In this document: piece by piece, positions 34,004-41,698 of the stretch | How positions within the stretch are numbered: position 1 is the first letter of the stretch | Layout: each line of letters begins with the position of its first letter | Assembly: GCA_016710385.1 (NCBI GenBank) | Contig: JADJVX010000017.1 | Coordinates: 496,001 to 560,000 of the forward strand | DNA length: 64,000 bases | From: Actinomycetales bacterium | GTDB lineage: Bacteria > Actinomycetota > Actinomycetes > Actinomycetales > Dermatophilaceae | Reading direction: 5' to 3' | Translations under genes and position numbers: made by a program | The notes under the pieces: model-generated | The model's database searches: none | Seen by the model: the letters and a program-made list of their open reading frames with translations, nothing else | What the model was told of the DNA's origin: nothing

Positions 34004-35240
34004 GATCGGTGATGATCCAGTAGTTCCAGATCCACCAGCCCTGCGCGGCCACCCCGCCGCATGCCAGAGCGACGAGCAGCGGCACCCGGAACTGCCGGAC
34101 TCGATCCCGGTCCAGCAACCACGCAAGCACGAGCCACACCGGGAAGGCCAGCAGGAAATAGCGCACCCGTGAGGGCCCGATCCCGGTGACGAGCACCTGG
34201 TATGCCGGGTAGGACCCCGCCCAGCCCCACAGCTCCGGCCCCCAGCGCCAGGCGTGCGGGCTGAGCATGAACCGCGCATAGGCCACGACGAGCGCCGCCG
34301 CAACCAGCCACCCGATCGGGCCGTAGTCGGCATACACGTAGTCGATCCAGGTGTGGAGTTTGATCTCCGAGGCGATGACCCGCCAGGCCGCCATCGTCTT
34401 GGTGTATGCCTCCGGGTCCCCGGTGACCACCCGCGCGATGGTTGGCCACAGGTAGGTGAGCAGCACCGACAGCGCTCCCAGCCCGGCCACCAGGACCCGA
34501 TCCACCACCGGGAAGGGATCGGTATGCCGGGCCCGCCACCGCACGATGGCGTGGGTGATGAGCACGGGAGCCATGGCCAGGACGATGTTGCGGGTCAGCG
34601 CCAGGGCGACCAGGGCCAGCCCCGCCCACCAATACTGCCGGCGACGGAGCAGGGTGAGCACAAGGACGACGAGCAACAGGGCGCACGACTCGGTGTAGGT
34701 CGTCTGCAGCACGGGGGCCGCGACATAGGCCGTGACCATGGTCGTGGCGACGATCGCCGGCCAACGGCCCACCGCATCGTCGACCAGCCGGAAGAGCAGG
34801 ACCAGAGCAACGGCACCCACGACGAGCGAGAGCATCGACCCGGCAACATAGAAGTCGGCGCCGGTGATCCACATGACCGCGCGGGTCACCAGCGGAAAGA
34901 CCGGATAGAAGGCCCATGGGTTCTGCACGACAGCCCCGTCGGGACCGGTGGGCAACGGCACCGGATAACCGAGGTCGGCGATCTCGTGGTACCACTGGCC
35001 GTCCCAGTTGGCCAAGGCGACGAAGTATCCCGGTGCCGCAGAGGTCGGGTAGAGCACGCGGGCGACCTCGACCGAGCCACCCATGGCGATCTGGTGGGTC
35101 TGCATGACGGCGAAGTAGATGGCGTCGATGGCGCGGGTCACGGCATACAGGGCCAGGGGAAACCAGACCCGGAAGCCGCGGGTGCTCGACCAGCGAATCG
35201 TCCCGGGGGTCGCAGAGGTCTCCCGGGTGCCCGCGCGCAT
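33978..35240 (-). CDS. Polytopic membrane protein, probable mannosyltransferase-like GT-C
   Basis: A 420-residue integral membrane protein with about nine to ten hydrophobic segments. The first extracytoplasmic loop holds ALANWDGQWYHEIADLGYP, and the WDGxWY pattern resembles the PIG-V/GT-C type of mannosyltransferase found in actinobacteria. The acidic residues of that loop would be the catalytic candidates, which is inference. ATG 35240 is preceded by TAGGCT ending 7 nt upstream. It lies between unrelated genes, so context says little. Confidence 0.7.
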   Translation of the reverse strand: MRAGTRETSATPGTIRWSSTRGFRVWFPLALYAVTRAIDAIYFAVMQTHQIAMGGSVEVARVLYPTSAAPGYFVALANWDGQWYHEIADLGYPVPLPTGPDGAVVQNPWAFYPVFPLVTRAVMWITGADFYVAGSMLSLVVGAVALVLLFRLVDDAVGRWPAIVATTMVTAYVAAPVLQTTYTESCALLLVVLVLTLLRRRQYWWAGLALVALALTRNIVLAMAPVLITHAIVRWRARHTDPFPVVDRVLVAGLGALSVLLTYLWPTIARVVTGDPEAYTKTMAAWRVIASEIKLHTWIDYVYADYGPIGWLVAAALVVAYARFMLSPHAWRWGPELWGWAGSYPAYQVLVTGIGPSRVRYFLLAFPVWLVLAWLLDRDRVRQFRVPLLVALACGGVAAQGWWIWNYWIITDLSGEFQFP

Positions 35241-35247
35241 GAGGTGA

Positions 35248-35253
35248 AGCCTA
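35248..35253 (-). promoter_or_regulatory. Candidate -10 box of the membrane glycosyltransferase-like gene
   Basis: TAGGCT on the minus strand ends 7 nt before ATG 35240, just past the stop of the accD-like gene. Confidence 0.5.
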
Positions 35254-36873
35254 GACCGGCGGCACCGAGCGGCGGCGGTCGCTGAAGTGGCGGTCGCGCC
35301 GCGCGGCATAGTGCAACCGGTGCAGCAACTCCTCGCGGAGCGCATCCGCCTCGATGACGACGTCGACGACCAGGTCGGCGGCGAGCCGTTGCAGGTCGAC
35401 GTCCTGCTCATATTCCGCGCGCCGGGCAGCGACGAAGGCGTCCCGCGCGTCGGCGCCTTGGGCGGCATACACCTCGGCGATCTTGTTGGCGTAGACCGCG
35501 TTGGTGGCCGCCTCCGGCCCCATGACCGCGATCTTGGCGGTCGGCAGCGCGATCGTCGCATCCGGCCCAAAGCCAGGCCCGCCCATGGCATACAGGCCGG
35601 CGCCGTAGGCCTTGCGGACCACGACGCAGAACTGCGGCACGGTTGCCTCGGAGACCGCCGACACCATCTTCGCGCCGTGCCGGATGATGCCGCCTCGCTC
35701 GACCTCCGAGCCGATCATGAAGCCCGGGACATCGGCGAGATAGACCAGCGGGATCGAGAAGGCGTCGCACAGCCAGATGAACCGGGCCGCCTTGTCGGCC
35801 GAGTCGGTGAAGAGCACCCCGCCCTTGACCGCCGAGTTGTTGGCGACAATCCCGACGGTCTGCCCGGCCATCCGCCCGAAGCCGATGACGAGTTCCGCGG
35901 CGAACAGCGGCTTGAGCTCGAAGAACGAGTCGTCGTCGACGAGGCCGTCGATGACCTCGTGGATGTCGAACGGTTGGCTCTCCCGCTCGGGCACGGTATG
36001 CCGGGTGAGCGGCTCCGTGGGCTCCTCGGCGTGATAGACGGGCGGGTGGTCGCGCCAGCAGCCAGGCAGGTAGGAGAAGTAGAGCTTGGCCAACTCGATC
36101 GCCTCGGCATCGTCGTGGGCCAGCAGGTCGCCGACCCCGGAGACGGTGCAGTGCATGCGCGCCCCGCCCATCTCCTCGAGGCTGACCTTTTCGCCGACGA
36201 CCATCTCGGCCATTCGGGGGCTGCCGAGATACATCGACGCATTGCCCTCGACCATGACGATGATGTCGCAGAAGCTCGGGATATAGGCCCCACCTGCGGC
36301 GCTCGGCCCGAACAGGCAACAGATCTGGGGCACCTTGCCCGAGAGCGCCACCTGGTTGTGGAAGATGCGCCCAGCACCACGGCGGCCGGGGAACATCTCC
36401 ACCTGGTCGGTGATCCGCGCGCCCGCCGAGTCGACGAACCAGAAGACCGGAAGCTCTTCGCGCAGCGCCATTTCGGTCGCCCGGACGATCTTCTCGACGG
36501 TGCGCGAGCCCCACGAGCCGGCCTTGACAGTCGGGTCGTTGGCGATGACGACGGCCGGCCGGCCCTCGACCAGGCCGCGGCCGGTCACGACGCCATCGGC
36601 GGGCAGGCCGGTGGCCAGCGAGTTGGCATAGCGGGCGTCCTCGACAAACGACCCCGCGTCGAAGAGCAACTCGATCCGGTCGCGCACGTAGAGCTTGTCC
36701 TGTTGGGCCAGCTTGGCGGCAGCGCCCGCAGACAGCGGTGCGTCGGTCTGCCGGTATGCCGTCGCGAACCGCTCGCGGATGCTGGCGACGCGCGGGTCAT
36801 CCCCCGCGCCATCGGTCGCGAAGGGGGTCGCTGCGTCTGGGCTGAGCGGGGCGGGGACGTGGTTGGACGGCAT
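35251..36873 (-). CDS. Acyl-CoA carboxylase beta subunit (methylcrotonyl-CoA carboxylase type)
   Basis: A 540-residue carboxyltransferase with the N- and C-terminal crotonase-like halves. The oxyanion-hole regions are SAGARITDQVEMFPGRRGAGRIF and GPSAAGGAYIPSF in the first half, and ADVPGFMIGSEVERGGIIRHGA and YGAGLYAMGGPGF in the second. Length and sequence resemble AccD1/MccB of leucine breakdown more than the AccD5 propionyl-CoA type. ATG 36873 has AGGAG 6 nt upstream and lies inside a GTATGCCG octamer. It follows the acyl-CoA dehydrogenase by 37 nt. The biotin-carrying partner is probably the alpha chain at 39622. Confidence 0.88.
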   Translation of the reverse strand: MPSNHVPAPLSPDAATPFATDGAGDDPRVASIRERFATAYRQTDAPLSAGAAAKLAQQDKLYVRDRIELLFDAGSFVEDARYANSLATGLPADGVVTGRGLVEGRPAVVIANDPTVKAGSWGSRTVEKIVRATEMALREELPVFWFVDSAGARITDQVEMFPGRRGAGRIFHNQVALSGKVPQICCLFGPSAAGGAYIPSFCDIIVMVEGNASMYLGSPRMAEMVVGEKVSLEEMGGARMHCTVSGVGDLLAHDDAEAIELAKLYFSYLPGCWRDHPPVYHAEEPTEPLTRHTVPERESQPFDIHEVIDGLVDDDSFFELKPLFAAELVIGFGRMAGQTVGIVANNSAVKGGVLFTDSADKAARFIWLCDAFSIPLVYLADVPGFMIGSEVERGGIIRHGAKMVSAVSEATVPQFCVVVRKAYGAGLYAMGGPGFGPDATIALPTAKIAVMGPEAATNAVYANKIAEVYAAQGADARDAFVAARRAEYEQDVDLQRLAADLVVDVVIEADALREELLHRLHYAARRDRHFSDRRRSVPPV

Positions 36874-36910
36874 ACCGACTCCTGGAGGGGCCACGTGCAT
36901 GAACAGCGGG

Positions 36911-38095
36911 TCAGTGCGAGGGCAACCCAAGCCCGCGCGCGATGAGAATGCGCTGGACCTCCGAGGTGCCTTCACCGATCTCGAGGATTTTGGCATCCCG
37001 GTAGAACCGGGCCACGGGGTATTCCTCCATGAAGCCGTTGCCGCCGAAAATCTGGGTGGCGATGCGCGTCGCGGCCATGGCCGCTTCGCTCGTGTAGAGC
37101 TTGCAGATCGCGGCGGCCTGCTTGACCTCGGCCACCGACTTGTGTCCCTTGTGCTGTTCGTCCTTGAGCCAGGCCGCCCGATAGGTCAGCTGCCGGGAGG
37201 CTTCCACCATCACGGCCAGATCGGCGATCTGGAAAGACACGCCCTGGTTGACGCCGATCGGACGCCCGAAGGCGATTCGGGTCTTGGCGTATGCCGCGGT
37301 CTCCTCCAGCATGCGCTGGGTGCAGCCGAGGGCGAGCGCACTGATGGCGATGCGGCCGTCGTCGAGGGTCTTGAGGAACTGCTTGAAGCCTTCTCCGCGG
37401 TTGCCCAGGAGGTTGTCCATCGGCACCCGACAGTTGTCGAAGGACAGCCCATGGGTGTCCGAGATGTGCCAACCGAGCTTGTGGTAGGGCGGGTCGACGA
37501 TGAATCCGGGCGTGCCGTTCGGGACCATGATCGCGCTGATCTCGGGAGAGCCGTCGGGGTTGGCGCCGGTGCGGGCGGTCACCGTGACGACCGAGGTGAT
37601 CGAGCTACCCGCGTTGGTGATGAACGCCTTGCTGCCGTTGATGACCCACTCATCGTGGTCGAGTTCCGCATGCGTCTGAGTCGCCCCGGCGTCCGATCCC
37701 GCTTCTGGTTCGGTCAGACCGAAGCCGGCGAGAGTCCGGCCGGCGACGAGGTCTGGCAGCCAGCGTTCCTTCTGCTCGTGGGTGCCATAGGTGAGGATCG
37801 GGTTGATCCCGAGGCCGACGCCAGCCGACAGGGTGATGCCGATCGACTGATCGACCCGGCCGAGCTCCTCGATCGCAATGCACAGCGAGGTGAAGTCACC
37901 GTCGGATCCGCCGTACTCCTCTGGCACGACGATGCCGAACACGCCGAGGTCACCGAGCTTGGGGATGAGTTCGGTCGGGAAATACGAGTCCTTGTCCCAT
38001 TGGGCGACATAGGGGGCGATCTCGTTGGCGGCGAAATCGCGCACCACTGAACGGAAGTGCTCGTGCTCGGGGCTGAGTTCGAAAGACGTCGTCAT
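36911..38095 (-). CDS. Acyl-CoA dehydrogenase
   Basis: A 394-residue FAD flavoprotein that oxidises an acyl-CoA at the alpha-beta bond. Family signatures are FGLTEPEAGSDAGATQT in the middle domain and QIFGGNGFMEEYPVARFYRD near the C-terminus. The base position reads LEIGEGTSEVQR with Glu present, so it is of the short/medium-chain type rather than isovaleryl-CoA dehydrogenase, which has Gly or Ala there. The gene order dehydrogenase-accD recalls mycobacterial fadE19-accA1-accD1. ATG 38095 has GGAGGCG about 8 nt upstream. It is divergent from the MerR gene, with a 16-bp palindrome between. Confidence 0.9.
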   Translation of the reverse strand: MTTSFELSPEHEHFRSVVRDFAANEIAPYVAQWDKDSYFPTELIPKLGDLGVFGIVVPEEYGGSDGDFTSLCIAIEELGRVDQSIGITLSAGVGLGINPILTYGTHEQKERWLPDLVAGRTLAGFGLTEPEAGSDAGATQTHAELDHDEWVINGSKAFITNAGSSITSVVTVTARTGANPDGSPEISAIMVPNGTPGFIVDPPYHKLGWHISDTHGLSFDNCRVPMDNLLGNRGEGFKQFLKTLDDGRIAISALALGCTQRMLEETAAYAKTRIAFGRPIGVNQGVSFQIADLAVMVEASRQLTYRAAWLKDEQHKGHKSVAEVKQAAAICKLYTSEAAMAATRIATQIFGGNGFMEEYPVARFYRDAKILEIGEGTSEVQRILIARGLGLPSH

Positions 38096-38142
38096 GGGGG
38101 TCGCCTCCAGGGTGGCTGCGCGCGCGCCGGGTGCGCCGCTGC

Positions 38143-38158
38143 TTGACGTTAACGTCAA
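38143..38158. promoter_or_regulatory. Perfect 16-bp palindrome, probable MerR/LiuR-type operator
   Basis: TTGACGTTAACGTCAA is a perfect dyad in the 71-bp space between acyl-CoA dehydrogenase and merR. The left arm TTGACG also makes a good -35, with 17 bp to CATGGT (38166-38171). The regulator would therefore sit on its own promoter, as MerR-family proteins do. ACGT-centred dyads of this type are reported for LiuR-like regulators of branched-chain breakdown. Confidence 0.75.
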
Positions 38159-38166
38159 CGTAAAGC

Positions 38167-38580
38167 ATGGTGGGGGTCGTGACAAGTGCAGGCGCGGACA
38201 AGACCGAGCCGACGTGGACGATCGCCGAGATCGCTGCGGAGTTCGGTGTGACCCATCGCACAGTGCGCCACTACGAGGAGCTTGGCCTCGTCACCCCCGA
38301 GCGACGTGGCACCGCTCGGCTGTATCAGCGCCGAGACCGCACGCGGCTCAACCTCATCCTGCGCGGCAAAAGGCTCGGCTTCCCGCTCGAGCAGATCCGC
38401 ACGATCATCGACCTCTACGACGCGCCGCGCGGCAAGGCCAGCCAGCTCGAATACTGTCTGGCCCAGATCGACGATCGGCGGGCCGACCTCGAACACCGGC
38501 GTCGCGACATCGACGACGCGCTCGCGGAGTTGGATACCTTCGCTGCCCGCTGCCGCGAGGACCTCGACCGGCTGCGCTGA
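38167..38580 (+). CDS. MerR family regulator (LiuR-like)
   Basis: A 137-residue regulator: an N-terminal winged helix (WTIAEIAAEFGVTHRTVRHYEELGLVTPERRGTARLY split by the turn) and a C-terminal coiled coil of charged helix (RRADLEHRRRDIDDALAELD). No metal-binding cysteine cluster follows the coiled coil; Cys97 and Cys129 are isolated. Adjacent divergent placement next to acyl-CoA dehydrogenase and accD fits a LiuR-type role sensing acyl-CoA or branched-chain intermediates. ATG 38167 is the annotated start; GTG 38179 would fit a leaderless transcript from the TTGACG/CATGGT promoter. Confidence 0.85.
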   Translation: MVGVVTSAGADKTEPTWTIAEIAAEFGVTHRTVRHYEELGLVTPERRGTARLYQRRDRTRLNLILRGKRLGFPLEQIRTIIDLYDAPRGKASQLEYCLAQIDDRRADLEHRRRDIDDALAELDTFAARCREDLDRLR

Positions 38581-38646
38581 GGTCGTGGCTCCTGGTCGCG
38601 TCTCCTTGTCGTGCCGTTGCGGTGGGTCCGCCGCGTCACCCAGAGG

Positions 38647-39531
38647 TCAGCGGACCCCGTGCAGGGTGAACTCGTCCGGGTTGGGGCCGGTGCGCATCCC
38701 CCGGTCCAATCCGGCCAGACCCGCGAGGTCCTCGGCGTCCAGCTCGAAACCGAACACGTCGATGTTGTCGCGGATCCGTGACGGGGTGACCGACTTGGGG
38801 ATGACGACACACCCCAGCTGCAGGTGCCAGCGGATCACCGCCTGGGCCGGGCTCACCCCGTGCTTGGCAGCGATCGCGGTGACGACCGGGTCATCGAGCA
38901 CCTGCTTGCCCGACGCCAGCGGGCTCCACGCCTCGGTGACGATGTCGTGCGCCGCGTGGAAGGCGACCAGCTCACGCTGCTGTAGATAGGGGTGCAGCTC
39001 GATCTGGTTGATCGCGGGCAGTTCTCCGGTCTCGGCCGCCAGCCGCTCCAGGTGGGCGACCTGGAAGTTGCACACGCCCACCGCCCGCACCCGACCCTCG
39101 GCCCGCAACGCGAGCACCTCCCGCCAGGCCTGGACATAGGCGTCCCCGAGCGGCGCCGGCCAGTGGATGAGGTAGAGGTCGAGCACGTCCAGACCCAACC
39201 GCTGCATCGAGGCGTCGAAGGCGACCCGCACCCGACGGTGGTCGTCGTTCCACACCTTCGTCGTGACGAAGACCGAGCCGGACGGCATACCTGCCTGGTA
39301 TGCCGTGCGCAGCGCCCGACCGACACCTTCCTCGTTGCCGTAGATCCGGGCGGTGTCGATGTGGCGGTAGCCCGCGTCGAGTGCGACCCCGATCGCCCCC
39401 TCGACCTGATCGTCCGGGACCTGCCATACGCCGAAGCCGAGCTGCGGGATATCGACGGGTGTGTCGACCGAGCGCAGCGCAAGAGCAGGGACGGCCGGGA
39501 CGGCAGAGACGGGGCTGAAATCAGCGGTCAT
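38647..39531 (-). CDS. Aldo/keto reductase
   Basis: A 294-residue NADPH-dependent reductase of the AKR5-like group. The catalytic tetrad is Asp59 and Tyr64 in HIDTARIYGNE, Lys92 in VTTKVWND, and the His of LYLIHWP. The coenzyme end reads GCVVIPKSVTPSRIRDN. ATG 39531 is chosen because TATGGT ends 6 nt before it; the frame stays open far upstream through the accA gene and the 52-bp repeat array, which is a high-GC artefact. Substrate unknown. It is divergent from the alpha chain gene. Confidence 0.9.
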   Translation of the reverse strand: MTADFSPVSAVPAVPALALRSVDTPVDIPQLGFGVWQVPDDQVEGAIGVALDAGYRHIDTARIYGNEEGVGRALRTAYQAGMPSGSVFVTTKVWNDDHRRVRVAFDASMQRLGLDVLDLYLIHWPAPLGDAYVQAWREVLALRAEGRVRAVGVCNFQVAHLERLAAETGELPAINQIELHPYLQQRELVAFHAAHDIVTEAWSPLASGKQVLDDPVVTAIAAKHGVSPAQAVIRWHLQLGCVVIPKSVTPSRIRDNIDVFGFELDAEDLAGLAGLDRGMRTGPNPDEFTLHGVR

Positions 39532-39537
39532 TCCCTC

Positions 39538-39543
39538 ACCATA
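39538..39543 (-). promoter_or_regulatory. Candidate -10 box of the aldo/keto reductase gene
   Basis: TATGGT on the minus strand ends 6 nt before ATG 39531. Confidence 0.4.
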
Positions 39544-39608
39544 GAGCGCTCGGGAGGAGGGATAGCGCACACCTGCGGCTAGCACGGGACCGCGGGGAGG
39601 TGAGGCGC

Positions 39609-39614
39609 TACGCT
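39609..39614 (+). promoter_or_regulatory. Candidate -10 box of the accA gene (leaderless)
   Basis: TACGCT ends 7 nt before ATG 39622. A GGGGAGG at 39594-39600 lies too far upstream to act as a ribosome site. Confidence 0.4.
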
Positions 39615-39621
39615 GCGCAGC

Positions 39622-41412
39622 ATGGCCATCAGCAAAGTCTTGATCGCAAACCGCGGCGAGATCGCCGTCCGTATCGCTCGCGCCTGCAAGGACGCCGGCA
39701 TCGGCTCGGTCGCCGTGTATGCCGACCCCGACCGCGACGCTTTGCACGTCAAGGTGGCCGACGAGGCCTACGCCCTCAACGGCTCGACACCGGGTGACTC
39801 CTACCTCGTGCAGGACAAGCTCATCGCCATCGCCAAGGAGTCCGGCGCCGACGCCGTGCACCCGGGTTATGGCTTCCTCGCCGAGAACGCCGGCTTCGCC
39901 CAGCGGGTGATCGATGAGGGGCTGGTGTGGATCGGCCCGGGGCCGGCCGCCATCGACTCGCTCGGTGACAAGGTCAAGGCCCGTCACATCGCGCTCAAGG
40001 CGCAGGCCCCACTCGTGCCCGGCACGTCCGACCCGGTCTCCGGTCCAGACGAGGTCGTCGAATTCGCCAAGGCCCACGGCCTGCCGGTGGCCATCAAGGC
40101 GGCCTATGGCGGCGGCGGACGAGGCCTCAAGGTGGCCCGCAACCTCGAGGAGATCCCCGAGCTCTACGAATCGGCCGTCCGCGAAGCCGTCACGGCCTTC
40201 GGTCGCGGCGAGTGCTTCGTCGAGCGCTTCCTCGACCGTCCCCGGCACGTGGAAACCCAATGCCTGGCCGACCAGCACGGCAACGTCGTTGTCGTCTCCA
40301 CCCGCGACTGCTCGCTGCAGCGGCGCAACCAGAAGCTCGTCGAAGAAGCCCCCGCGCCCTTCCTCACCGAGGCCCAGCACACCGAGTTGGTCCGAGCGTC
40401 CAAGGCCATCCTCAAGGAGGCCGGCTACGTCGGCGCCGGCACCTGCGAGTTCCTCGTCGGCCCGGCCGGCGACATCTCCTTCCTCGAGGTCAACACTCGA
40501 CTGCAGGTCGAGCACCCGGTGACCGAGGAGGTCACTGGTGTCGACCTGGTGCGCCAGCAGTTCCGCATCGCCAACGGCGAGGCGCTCGACTTCCCCGACC
40601 CCGAACCGCACGCCCACTCCCTCGAGTTCCGCATCAACGGCGAGGACGCCGGCCGCGGCTTCCTCCCGGCACCGGGCACCATCTCCCGGATGGTCGTCCC
40701 GAGCGGCCCGGGCGTGCGCTGGGACGCCGGCGTGGTGGAAGGCGACACGATCGCCGGTGCCTTCGACTCGATGATCGCCAAGCTCATCGTCACCGGTCGC
40801 GACCGCGCCCAGGCCATCGAGCGCTCGCGCCGCGTCCTGGACGAGCTCGTCATCGAGGGCATGCCGACGGTCACGCCGTTCCACCGGGCGGTCGTCGCCG
40901 ATCCGGCCTTCGCGCCGGCCGACGCCGACACCCCCTTCTCCATCCACACTCGCTGGATCGAGACCGAGTTCGACAACACCATTGCCCCGTATGCCGGTGG
41001 GTCGGCAGACCCGCAAGAGTCGCAGGAGCGCCAGACCATCGTGGTCGAGGTCGGCGGCAAGCGCATCGAGGTGAGCCTGCCCGGTGGCCTGTCCCTCGGT
41101 GGCGGCGGCAACGGCGGCGGCGCAGGCGGCGCTGCCAAGAAGCGGGCCCCCAAGCGCAGCGGCTCGGGCAAGTCCGGTGCGGCAGCGTCGGGTGACTCGC
41201 TCACGGCACCCATGCAGGGCACCATCGTCAAGGTCGCCGTCGAAGAGGGCCAGACCGTCGCCGCCGGCGACCTCGTGGTCGTTCTCGAGGCGATGAAGAT
41301 GGAACAACCGATCAACGCGCACAAGGCCGGGGTCATCACCGGCCTGGCGGCAAAGGTCGGTGAGACCGTCTCCAGCGGCACGGTGCTGGCCGATATCAAG
41401 GACGAGGCTTAG
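39622..41412 (+). CDS. Acetyl/propionyl-CoA carboxylase alpha chain (biotin carboxylase-BCCP)
   Basis: A 596-residue fused subunit of the AccA3 type. It starts with the biotin carboxylase domain (VLIANRGEIAVRIARACKDAG), the ATP-grasp glycine loop AAYGGGGRGLKVA and catalytic residues in EVNTRLQVEHPVTE. A Gly/Ala/Lys linker (about residues 490-520) leads to the biotin carrier domain, where Lys559 in EAMKMEQ is the biotinylation site. It serves carboxylase beta subunits such as the one at 35251, and probably others elsewhere for fatty and mycolic-type lipid synthesis. Codon use is highly biased, suggesting strong expression. Confidence 0.93.
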   Translation: MAISKVLIANRGEIAVRIARACKDAGIGSVAVYADPDRDALHVKVADEAYALNGSTPGDSYLVQDKLIAIAKESGADAVHPGYGFLAENAGFAQRVIDEGLVWIGPGPAAIDSLGDKVKARHIALKAQAPLVPGTSDPVSGPDEVVEFAKAHGLPVAIKAAYGGGGRGLKVARNLEEIPELYESAVREAVTAFGRGECFVERFLDRPRHVETQCLADQHGNVVVVSTRDCSLQRRNQKLVEEAPAPFLTEAQHTELVRASKAILKEAGYVGAGTCEFLVGPAGDISFLEVNTRLQVEHPVTEEVTGVDLVRQQFRIANGEALDFPDPEPHAHSLEFRINGEDAGRGFLPAPGTISRMVVPSGPGVRWDAGVVEGDTIAGAFDSMIAKLIVTGRDRAQAIERSRRVLDELVIEGMPTVTPFHRAVVADPAFAPADADTPFSIHTRWIETEFDNTIAPYAGGSADPQESQERQTIVVEVGGKRIEVSLPGGLSLGGGGNGGGAGGAAKKRAPKRSGSGKSGAAASGDSLTAPMQGTIVKVAVEEGQTVAAGDLVVVLEAMKMEQPINAHKAGVITGLAAKVGETVSSGTVLADIKDEA

Positions 41413-41427
41413 GACCGTCCCGCACGT

Positions 41428-41467
41428 CGGCCCCGCTCGTCGCCGTAGGTGGCGACCAAGCGGGGCC
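41428..41467 (+). terminator. Hairpin after the accA gene
   Basis: CGGCCCCGCT pairs with AGCGGGGCCG, and GTCGCC with GGCGAC inside it, giving a 16-bp stem with a small internal bulge and a 6-nt loop. It starts 15 nt past the stop and has no U-tract. The 52-bp repeat array begins directly after it. Confidence 0.65.
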
Positions 41468-41471
41468 GCGG

Positions 41472-41682
41472 CAGGGCTGATGCGCCGGGAAACCTTCCGA
41501 CCCGCCGACAAACCCGCACCCCCAGGGCTCGATGCGCCGGGAAACCTTCCGACCCGCCGACAAACCCGCGCCCCCAGGGCTCGATGCGCCGGGAAACCTT
41601 CCGACCCGCCGACAAACCCGCGCCCCCAGGGCTCGGTGCGCCGGGAAACCTTCCGACCCGCCGACAAACCCGTCCCCAGCAG
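41472..41682. repeat. Tandem array, four units of 52 bp (array A)
   Basis: Four near-identical units start at 41481, 41533, 41585 and 41637, exactly 52 bp apart. Each holds GCCGGGAAACCTTCCGAC followed by CCGCCGACAAACCCG and a C-rich spacer. On the minus strand the core reads GTCGGAAGGTTTCCCGGC, the same as in the array at 57.0 kb. It fills the gap between the convergent accA and lpdA-like genes. As 52 is not a multiple of 3, all frames stay open by chance and no protein is implied. Confidence 0.93.
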
Positions 41683-41698
41683 GGCGCCAACCCATCCG

